Shown piece after piece: positions 1 through 5,455 of a stretch of 18,000 nt of DNA. Origin of the DNA: Desulfatirhabdium butyrativorans (GTDB taxonomy: Bacteria; Desulfobacterota; Desulfobacteria; Desulfobacterales; DYRK01); assembly GCA_020718785.1 (NCBI GenBank), contig DYRK01000038.1:1-18000 (forward strand). Direction: 5' to 3'. The first letter of the stretch is position 1; every line of letters starts with the position of its first letter. The position numbers and the translations under genes are program-made. Below the pieces are notes generated by a model. It made no database searches, was not told the origin of the DNA, and saw only the letters and a program-made list of their open reading frames with translations.

Positions 1-70
1 AGCCGGGGCTTCCCCGGCAAGTGCGTTCCCAAGCAGGGGCTTGGGAACGAGAAAAGGGGCCTGGGAACGA
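1..70. repeat. Cluster of short palindromic extragenic repeats
   Basis: Two perfect hairpins lie side by side. The first pairs 2-8 with 12-18 (GCCGGGG/CCCCGGC, 3-nt loop). The second pairs 24-34 with 39-49 (CGTTCCCAAGC/GCTTGGGAACG, 4-nt loop). The 3' arm motif TGGGAACGAGAAAA recurs at 62-75, so the unit looks like a tandem or decayed copy. The left edge of the window may cut the cluster. It could act as a terminator for an unseen upstream gene, but no clear T-run follows, so a dispersed extragenic repeat is the more cautious call. Confidence 0.55.
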
Positions 71-81
71 GAAAAAAAGCC

Positions 82-118
82 CTCGCGCTCTCTGCGGTTT
101 CTCTGCGCCCTTTGCGGC
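82..118. repeat. Degenerate ~10-bp CTCTGCG repeat
   Basis: Four imperfect units of about 10 bp follow one another (ctcgcgctct, ctgcggtttc, tctgcgccct, ttgcggcaag), all built on a TCTGCG core. It contains no gene and sits between the palindrome cluster and the MITE-like element. Similar CTCTGCG-type short repeats occur between genes in many environmental bacterial genomes; function unknown. Confidence 0.45.
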
Positions 119-166
119 AAGTTTTTATACGGAACTCAGGCAGTTTTATGTCGAACTCACGTTAAT

Positions 167-291
167 ATATAACCCAACTTGCCACCTATAGCAAAGTACC
201 TGAAATTATCAGAAGTGAAAAAACGGAAGTTTTCGCGGACACTCCGATTTTCCGCTGTTTTAAGGTTTATAGGTCGCAAGTTGGATTATAT
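167..291. repeat. MITE-like element with 24-bp terminal inverted repeats
   Basis: The ends 167-190 and 268-291 are inverted copies matching at 22 of 24 positions; the left end starts ATATAACCCAACTTG. The total length is 125 bp. The interior is only partly self-complementary and encodes no convincing protein. The size and long inverted ends fit a non-autonomous miniature element or large extragenic palindrome. No transposase and no clear target-site duplication are visible. Short open frames across this region (about 179-507) have no ribosome binding site and no recognisable domain, so I treat them as non-coding. Confidence 0.5.
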
Positions 292-668
292 AATGTGTTT
301 CATAAGAACGGCAAAATGTCAACGGAATCATACCGGAACAACTTTCTTGTTATGTGCATAAAATTTGTTTGCATTCCCAAGCAGGATAGGGTATCGTCTC
401 CTGATTCTATTTACAGAAATTATCCTTGCCGGAAAGACAGACAGGGATTTTCAGTTCCGACAGGAAATACACGATGCGACTTGCATTTGAATCATAATCC
501 GAATTAATGTCATATAGATTTTAAGATAAAGTTTGTCAGAGCAAAGTGAGGAATGCAGGGGCGGTCTGCCTGAATTTTACAGCGGGATCGTCAGATAAAC
601 TCTGCACTCCAAGCGGACCTGCACGTCCTGACAAGCTTTTTCTTAAAGTCTGTAGCAGGGAGGTATTG
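292..668. other. Non-coding leader upstream of the first gene
   Basis: About 375 bases without a supportable gene. Base composition is mixed, and no RNA gene, clear terminator or strong sigma-70 or sigma-54 promoter stands out. The promoter for the gene at 669 presumably lies here, but I cannot place it. Confidence 0.4.
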
Positions 669-1148
669 ATGCTCAGTATTGATTTTCTGGAAAAATCCGA
701 ACTCTTCAAGGGCCTGGACGATGATCAGCTTGCCGCGGTTCAGACCTGTTGTCAGGAAAAGGAATTTCGCCGCGGAGAGATGATATTCGGCAAAGATCAG
801 AGTGTCGGCGATCTGTATATTGTTGCGGAAGGGCAGGTTGACCTGCGGTTTGATATGCCCGGACGCCCGACTTCGGATAAAAATACCATAAGCTCTGTAT
901 CCGAAGCCGCTGTTTTCGGATGGTCCAGCTTTGTTCCGCCCTATAAAACCACTCTTTCGGCTTATTGCGCCAAAAACAGCAGGGTTGTACTGATGAAACG
1001 GGAAGAACTTCTCGGACTTTTTGAAAAAAACCCACGGATCGGATATGTGGTCACATCAAACCTGTCAAAGGTGGTGGGAAAACGCTTTCATCGGATACAA
1101 GACGAAATTGTAAGCCGCAGAGGGCATGATATGATGTTTGACTGGTAG
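669..1148 (+). CDS. Cyclic-nucleotide-binding-fold (CRP/cNMP) protein, single domain
   Basis: This 159-residue protein is a single cNMP-binding-like beta-barrel (about residues 10-140) with no helix-turn-helix after it, so it is not a complete CRP/FNR transcription factor. The start at 669 is chosen because GGGAGG lies 5 nt upstream and because the paralogue at 12977 begins with the same MxSxDFL pattern; upstream in-frame codons show no homology. The phosphate-binding cassette region reads FGWSSFVPPYKTTLSAY. It lacks the usual FGE...RxA residues that bind cyclic-nucleotide phosphate, so it may bind another ligand or none. It is clearly paralogous to the N-terminal domain of the protein at 12977-13723 but lacks that protein's [2Fe-2S] domain. 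Its role is probably regulatory or scaffolding for the redox gene set downstream; no enzymatic motif is seen. Confidence 0.8.
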   Translation: MLSIDFLEKSELFKGLDDDQLAAVQTCCQEKEFRRGEMIFGKDQSVGDLYIVAEGQVDLRFDMPGRPTSDKNTISSVSEAAVFGWSSFVPPYKTTLSAYCAKNSRVVLMKREELLGLFEKNPRIGYVVTSNLSKVVGKRFHRIQDEIVSRRGHDMMFDW

Positions 1149-1151
1149 GGG

Positions 1152-1168
1152 ACGCCGCCGGCGTTTTT
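1152..1168 (+). terminator. Short GC hairpin with T-run
   Basis: ACGCC (1152-1156) pairs with GGCGT (1160-1164) around a 3-nt loop and is followed by a run of five T. It lies just after the stop codon of the cNMP-fold gene. It is a weak to moderate candidate for an intrinsic terminator or attenuator. Confidence 0.5.
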
Positions 1169-1197
1169 GCCCCTGTGCATGATATTTTTCAATATCA

Positions 1198-1230
1198 GAC
1201 CTGCGGGGTTTCCAAACCCGGCAGGTCTTT
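1198..1230 (+). terminator. Hairpin, candidate intrinsic terminator
   Basis: GACCTGC (1198-1204) pairs with GCAGGTC (1221-1227), extended after one G/G mismatch by GGGTTT/AAACCC, and followed by TTT. Together with the hairpin at 1152 it would separate the cNMP-fold gene from the DRTGG gene. Confidence 0.55.
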
Positions 1231-1329
1231 ACAACACTTTCTTTCTGTACGGACTGTTGCCGTCAGGGTGCCGGGGTTTTGCCTTAAAAGCCGGCGGTGC
1301 GGGGACAGACAGACTGCTTGGTAAAACAA

Positions 1330-1683
1330 ATGAAATTATCTGAAATTGTCAAAGTATTGGAAGCAACCCTTTTTGTGGGCGAAGACCGGCTGGACAAAGA
1401 ATTTCTCGCTGGCGGAGCCAGTGATCTGATGAGCGATATTCTCGCCAAGCGGGCTGACGAATGTGTGTTTCTGACAGGTCTGACCACCGTGCAGACCATC
1501 AGGACAGCGTCAGTGTCCGGGGTGGGAGCGGTTGTCATTGTGAGGGGGAAAATCCCTCCCGACGAGGTGATCCGGATGGCGCGGGAAGAGGAGATTCCTC
1601 TGCTTTCGACACCCTATTCCATGTTTGTTTCCTGCGGCAGACTGCACGGTCAGGGAATGACAGGTCTCAACGGAACCCGTTAA
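1330..1683 (+). CDS. Stand-alone DRTGG-domain protein
   Basis: This 117-residue protein consists of one DRTGG-type domain (PF07085 family, alpha/beta fold, presumed regulatory). The recognisable pattern is MKLSEIVKVLEATLFVG, a glycine-rich stretch before SDLMSDILA, then VFLTGLTTVQTIRTA, GAVVIVRGKIP and EIPLLSTPYSMF. The same domain forms the C-terminus of the Fe-S protein at 3009-4667 (SDVMG, VWLTIQGHQN, AVILVGGYQP, IPILLWHSAAFE). DRTGG domains occur beside CBS, BioD-like and phosphotransacetylase domains and with hydrogenase-like proteins in anaerobes; the ligand is not established. The ATG at 1330 is preferred because the family begins there. A GTG at 1297 is in frame and would add 11 residues; neither has a strong ribosome binding site. 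Confidence 0.75.
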   Translation: MKLSEIVKVLEATLFVGEDRLDKEFLAGGASDLMSDILAKRADECVFLTGLTTVQTIRTASVSGVGAVVIVRGKIPPDEVIRMAREEEIPLLSTPYSMFVSCGRLHGQGMTGLNGTR

Positions 1684-1704
1684 ATTGAAAATTAAATATT
1701 CAAT

Positions 1705-1825
1705 ACGTTTGATGTGAAATGATCCGGCAACCTGCTGAAAATACTGAATGCCGATTTTCGAAGCAGTTTTAACAGGCTTCCAACCGGCTGATTTTACAAA
1801 CAGCATTTCATTTCACATCAAACGT
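1705..1825. repeat. MITE-like element with perfect 18-bp terminal inverted repeats
   Basis: ACGTTTGATGTGAAATGA at 1705-1722 is repeated exactly in inverted orientation at 1808-1825. The 121-bp unit lies between the DRTGG and GAF genes. The interior contains an imperfect hairpin (around 1731-1775) and no protein on the + strand. Size and architecture resemble the 125-bp element at 167-291, but the terminal sequences differ, so these are two families or two kinds of large palindrome. The ribosome binding site of the next gene (AGGGAGG, 1844-1850) is just outside the right end, so the insert may affect its expression. Confidence 0.55.
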
Positions 1826-1860
1826 TTCAATTTTAAATGTTACAGGGAGGAGCAAATATC

Positions 1861-2417
1861 ATGGAGAATGGAACGATGGAATGTTTCAAACTGTTCAGGG
1901 ATGTCTGCAGGTCTGTAAATTCGACGCTGAACCTCAAAGAAGTCCTGGAACTGATCACCAAAGGCATTGGATGTCAAGGGCTGCGCGGTGTTTCTGCTGG
2001 ACAGGGGGCACAAAACATTAAACGTCAGCGCGTATCACGGTCTGAGTGAAGCCTATATGAAAAAAGGGCCTGTGGATACGGACAAAAGCATTGCAGAATC
2101 ATTAAGCGAGAAAGCCGGTTCTGCTCTATGATGTGGTCAATGATCCCAGAGCGCAGTATCCGAAACAGGCGAAAACAGAAGGGGTGGCTTCGATTCTTTC
2201 TGTACCCATACCGGTAAAAGGCACGGTGATCGGTGTAATGAGACTCTACACCTCGGAACCCCGCCGGTTTTCCGATAATGAGACAGAGCTTGTCTGCGGA
2301 TTGGCGGAAATGAGCGGAATCGCTATTGACAACGCCCGGATGTACGATTATCTCAAAAAAGATCATGAAAACCTGATCACCGAAGTTCACCGATGGTTTG
2401 ATTACGGCAATATGTGA
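1861..2417 (+). pseudogene. GAF-domain sensor gene broken by two frameshifts
   Basis: Three successive frames together spell one GAF-domain protein of about 185 residues. Frame 1 (from ATG 1861, preceded by AGGGAGG) gives MENGTMECFKLFRDVCRSVN...LELITKGI. Frame 2 (from about 1970) gives DVKGCAVFLLDRGHKTLNVS...SIAESLSEK. Frame 3 (from 2115) gives PVLLYDVVNDPRAQYPKQAK...GVASILSVPIPVKGTVIGVM, ending WFDYGNM at 2417. The first break, just after 1968, appears to have lost several codons plus a net frameshift. The second is explained by one extra G near 2114. GAF domains bind small molecules or haem in signalling proteins; this one lacks any output domain. The gene lies between a DRTGG and an RsbW-like gene, as expected for an accessory sensor. 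Sequencing or assembly error is possible, but two independent lesions favour a pseudogene. Confidence 0.75.
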
Positions 2418-2426
2418 TTAACTGGG

Positions 2427-2459
2427 AAGTGAGAGGTGAATATTTCTCACTTCTCACTT
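2427..2459. repeat. Heptad-repeat hairpin (GTGAGAA type), copy A
   Basis: AAGTGAGAGGTGA (2427-2439) pairs with TCACTTCTCACTT (2447-2459) at 12 of 13 positions around a 7-nt loop. The right arm continues the 7-bp periodicity to 2465. It follows the GAF pseudogene stop directly. The same design recurs at 12874-12951 and 13744-13805. Confidence 0.65.
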
Positions 2460-2473
2460 CTCACTCAAAGGAG

Positions 2474-2532
2474 CGTTCCCCCGCCTTTCAGTCGGGTATG
2501 CACCGGATGAAAATCCGAAAAAGCCGGGAACG
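2474..2532 (+). other. Possible structured RNA or repeat in the leader of the RsbW-like gene
   Basis: CGTTCCC (2474-2480) pairs with GGGAACG (2526-2532), closing a 59-nt segment. Inside, CCCG (from 2480) can pair with CGGG (2493-2496), although its first base is shared with the outer stem. CGGAT (2504-2508) pairs with ATCCG (2513-2517) around a GAAA tetraloop. This would form a three-way-junction-like fold about 45 nt before the start codon. I do not recognise a known riboswitch class. The outer arms share CGTTCCC/GGGAACG with the palindrome at 24-49, so it may instead be a member of a dispersed repeat family. Confidence 0.35.
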
Positions 2533-2575
2533 TAAAATCAGTAACTTATGATGATTTACATGGGAGAAGCTCGCC

Positions 2576-3007
2576 ATGTCGGCCTTCAGAAAAACCTTCC
2601 AGATTAATAAAAAAGATTTTATCCATGCAGGGGAAGCCTCTGTAGCGGTCAAGAATCTCCTCAAATCATTGCATATTGATCCCAAACTGATCCGCCGGGT
2701 TGCCATCTGCGGCTACGAAGGCGAGATGAATGTTGTGATGCACGGCGGGGAAGGTTTTCTGACATTTGAGATTGATTCTGAAAAAGTTGTCCTCAATATT
2801 TCCGACGACGGACCGGGCATAGCGGATATCAGTCTGGCAATGAAGAAAGGATATTCCACTGCGGCAGACGAATACCGTCAGATGGGATTCGGCGCGGGAA
2901 TGGGGCTGCCGAATATGAAAGAAAATTCGGATCAGTTTGATATTGAGTCTGAAAAAGGAAAGGGTACACGGATTCGGATGGTTTTTCTTATTTCCAAAGG
3001 AGGATAA
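2576..3007 (+). CDS. RsbW-like ATP-binding protein (anti-sigma factor / serine kinase family)
   Basis: This 143-residue GHKL-type ATPase has the size and layout of RsbW/SpoIIAB anti-sigma kinases. The N-box reads YEGEMNVVMHG (E50, N52, H56), the G1 box SDDGPGI (D78, G79, G81), the G2/lid region GFGAGMGLPNM (104-114), and GKGT closes the fold near residue 128. RsbW-type proteins bind ATP and regulate partners such as sigma or anti-anti-sigma factors by binding or phosphorylation; the partner here is not visible. ATG 2576 follows GGGAGA at 2562-2567. The stop at 3007 is one base from the next gene's GTG, and the ribosome binding site of that gene (AAAGGAGG) overlaps this gene's last codons, so the two are translationally coupled. 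This suggests that the ATPase transmits the signal of the Fe-S protein. Confidence 0.82.
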   Translation: MSAFRKTFQINKKDFIHAGEASVAVKNLLKSLHIDPKLIRRVAICGYEGEMNVVMHGGEGFLTFEIDSEKVVLNISDDGPGIADISLAMKKGYSTAADEYRQMGFGAGMGLPNMKENSDQFDIESEKGKGTRIRMVFLISKGG

Positions 3008-3008
3008 G

Positions 3009-4667
3009 GTGGCTAAGGTAAAACCCGCATGCCGTATCCGTTTTGACAAAGCGCTTTGCACCGGCTGCCTCCGGGATGTGAAAGCATGTCCCACCCGCGC
3101 AGTCCGGATGGTTGACGGCAGGCATGTTTATGCGGCGGATCTGTGTATCGGATGCGGGGAATGTATCCGCGTCTGTCCTGTGGGCGCGGTGAAAGCGGTA
3201 TCCTCAGAATTCAGCCCCCCTGAAAATGAGGTTCCGGTGGCGATTGTGTCGCCGGTTCTCTATACCCAGTTCCCGGGAGAGACTCCGGAAAATATTCTGA
3301 AAGGGCTGAGGTATATGGGCTTTCATGAAACCATGGACATAAGCTATTTCATTGAAATGTTTCAGTGTGCAGCCGAAGAATACATTGTACGCAACAGAGA
3401 AGCGCGGGATCCTCTGTGGCCCCTGATTTCTCCGGTATGTCCCTGCGCGGTACGTCTTATCGAATCGCGGTTTCCTTCTCTTCTGCCCCATGTTCTTCCC
3501 ATAATCAGTCCCGTGGGGCTGGGAAGCGAGGAAGCAACCCGGCGGATATTTCATGAACACGGGAAAAAAGGCTCGCCGGTTCTGTATTATATCAATCCCT
3601 GTCCGAACCGGATGGTTCCGGAACAGCCTCATTTCCATCAGGAACGTCCCTATCCGGAAAGAGTCATCGGAATCAACGAAATTTACGGCGATCTTTCACG
3701 GTATCTGGATCGGATCAGAAAAGAACCGCATATCCAGTCCTGCTCAAACCCCTTCAAATACTGTGCCATCGAAACCCGGCTGATGTGGGGAATGTCCGGG
3801 GGGGAAATTGCCGGCATCAATTCGGAACGCACCCTCGCGATATCGGGACTGGAGGCGACGGTTGCCTATCTTGAAAAAATAGAAAGCGGTATGTTTCAGG
3901 ATGTGGAGTACATCGAATTCAGAACCTGTCCTGAAGGATGTCTGGGGGGGACACTTACCGCGGTTGACAGATATCTGACCAAAAACGTGGTTCAGAAGAT
4001 GCTTCTGAAGTCCGGCTTTAAAAGACATCTGTCCCGAAGCAATATTCTTCATCTTTATGAAGAAGAGTGGTTTTCGGCAAAATCAGATTCTCTGAGGGGA
4101 CCGCGGCGTTTTGCAAGGTACAAACCGCCTCTGTCCATAGAGGCATTGCAGGAGATGGACAGGCTTGTCGAGCTTATTCATGGAATGGACTGCGCGGCAT
4201 GCGGGGCCCCGAGCTGCAGGGAATTTGCAGAGGATGTGGTCAGAGGAGAGGCTTCGCTGAGTGACTGTATTGTGCTGCGCGCACGCGGACTGGCAGGAGA
4301 CCGGAATGTCGGAAAGGGGAAAAACGAGGTGGACGTAAAAGAACTGGCAGAAAAATTCGGATTGGAAGTGGCTGCGGGTGCGGACGGACTGAACCGGAAA
4401 GTTCGCGGGGGATACTGCGGCGATCTGTTGAGCGACGTCATGGGCAAGGCTGCCGAAGGCTGTGTCTGGCTGACCATTCAGGGGCATCAGAACATCCTCG
4501 CTGTTGCCGTACTGCGCGAGATGGCAGCCGTTATTCTTGTGGGCGGATACCAGCCCGAGGCAGAGACAAAGGAAAAGGCGGATAAAGAAGGAATTCCTAT
4601 TCTGCTGTGGCATTCCGCGGCTTTTGAACTGGCAGGACGCCTTTATGAAGCAGGGGTGGTAAAATAA
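3009..4667 (+). CDS. [FeFe]-hydrogenase-like Fe-S sensor protein with C-terminal DRTGG domain
   Basis: This 552-residue protein starts at GTG 3009, set by AAAGGAGG 5 nt upstream. Order of parts: a 2x[4Fe-4S] ferredoxin domain (residues 15-60), an [FeFe]-hydrogenase large-subunit C-terminal-like domain (about 75-350), a 4Fe-4S domain of the PF04060 type (C395, C398, C403, C420) and a DRTGG domain (about 441-550). In the ferredoxin, the first motif reads CTGCLRDVKACP with Asp23 where the third Cys is expected; the second motif is complete (C46, C49, C52, C56). Hydrogenase ligand equivalents are visible as SPVCP (C144), NPCP (C198) and TCPEGC (C307, C311). The proton-relay Cys of TSCCP is Val143. 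Loss of that residue and the sensor-like domains argue against hydrogen turnover and for a redox or H2 sensing role. It probably signals through the coupled RsbW-like ATPase upstream. Confidence 0.8.
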   Translation: MAKVKPACRIRFDKALCTGCLRDVKACPTRAVRMVDGRHVYAADLCIGCGECIRVCPVGAVKAVSSEFSPPENEVPVAIVSPVLYTQFPGETPENILKGLRYMGFHETMDISYFIEMFQCAAEEYIVRNREARDPLWPLISPVCPCAVRLIESRFPSLLPHVLPIISPVGLGSEEATRRIFHEHGKKGSPVLYYINPCPNRMVPEQPHFHQERPYPERVIGINEIYGDLSRYLDRIRKEPHIQSCSNPFKYCAIETRLMWGMSGGEIAGINSERTLAISGLEATVAYLEKIESGMFQDVEYIEFRTCPEGCLGGTLTAVDRYLTKNVVQKMLLKSGFKRHLSRSNILHLYEEEWFSAKSDSLRGPRRFARYKPPLSIEALQEMDRLVELIHGMDCAACGAPSCREFAEDVVRGEASLSDCIVLRARGLAGDRNVGKGKNEVDVKELAEKFGLEVAAGADGLNRKVRGGYCGDLLSDVMGKAAEGCVWLTIQGHQNILAVAVLREMAAVILVGGYQPEAETKEKADKEGIPILLWHSAAFELAGRLYEAGVVK

Positions 4668-4698
4668 TTGACAGTCCCCGGACCATGGGCTATAAGCT

Positions 4699-5442
4699 AT
4701 GAATTATCAGGCAGATATGCACATCCATACCTGTCTCTCCCCCTGTGCCGAGTGGGAGATGAGTCCCGCAGAAATTGTCGGGAAAAGCCGTGAAAAGGGT
4801 ATGGATATTATCGCTATATGCGACCATAATTCCATGGAAAACGCGGAAGCCGCGATGCGGGCGGGCCGGAAACTGGGGATAAGGGTTTTTCCGGGCATGG
4901 AGATCTGTTCCAAAGAGGAAGTCCATATTCTGGCGATTTTCGATGATCCTGAATCTGCCGAAGCCATGCAGGACTATGTTTATGCCCATCTTCCGGGGAC
5001 AAACCGGCCCGATTTTTTCGGTTCTCAGATCATTGCTGACGAAAATGACGAAGTGCTTGGGGAAAATCCACGCCTGCTGATCGGTGCGACCACGCTGGGG
5101 GTTCATGCGATTGTCGAAAAAACGCATCAGTTGGGAGGCCTGAGCATTGCATCCCACGTGGATCGTCCGGCTTTCGGGCTTATCAGCCAGCTCGGATTCA
5201 TTCCCCCGGACCTGCCGTTGGACGGAGTGGAGGTTTCATACCGTGTTCCGCTGGGGGAAGCTCGTCAGCGTGTACCGGGAATCGGAAAACTGCCCTGTAT
5301 CACCTCTTCGGACGCCCATCTTCCCGACGATATCGGCAGAGCGCGGACAATCTTTACGATGAATGCTCCGAGCCTTGAGGAAATCCGGCTGGCTTTGCAG
5401 GGGAAGGACGGGAGGGAGATAATAATGGAAGTCAGGGGTTAA
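4699..5442 (+). CDS. PHP-domain metal-dependent phosphoesterase
   Basis: This 247-residue protein belongs to the PHP family (DNA polymerase III/histidinol-phosphatase-like fold). Metal-binding residues are visible in order: H8 and H10 (HIHTCLSP), D42-H43 (CDHNS), E68 (GMEIC), H76 (EVHIL), H153 (SHVDRP) and D205/H207 (SSDAH). The set looks complete, so hydrolysis of a phosphoester is likely; the substrate is unknown. ATG 4699 is the only sensible start, 31 nt after the Fe-S protein gene; the ribosome binding site is weak. PHP genes of this type accompany hydrogenase- or formate-dehydrogenase-linked regulatory genes in anaerobes. The AT-rich block begins only 13 nt after its stop codon, so the ancestral next gene was probably the HATPase now at 12339. 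Confidence 0.82.
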   Translation: MNYQADMHIHTCLSPCAEWEMSPAEIVGKSREKGMDIIAICDHNSMENAEAAMRAGRKLGIRVFPGMEICSKEEVHILAIFDDPESAEAMQDYVYAHLPGTNRPDFFGSQIIADENDEVLGENPRLLIGATTLGVHAIVEKTHQLGGLSIASHVDRPAFGLISQLGFIPPDLPLDGVEVSYRVPLGEARQRVPGIGKLPCITSSDAHLPDDIGRARTIFTMNAPSLEEIRLALQGKDGREIIMEVRG

Positions 5443-5455
5443 TGGAATAAAAAAT

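Noticed and set aside
295..507. Small protein frames in the leader region
   Set aside because: No ribosome binding site, no recognisable domain, and they run out of the MITE-like repeat.
1861..2417. Programmed ribosomal frameshifting in the GAF gene
   Set aside because: Two shifts, one with apparent loss of several codons, and no slippery heptamer or pseudoknot signal; decay or sequencing error is simpler.
3009..4667. Catalytic [FeFe] hydrogenase
   Set aside because: The proton-relay Cys is replaced and the L1-L3 motifs are divergent; the domain set fits a sensor better.
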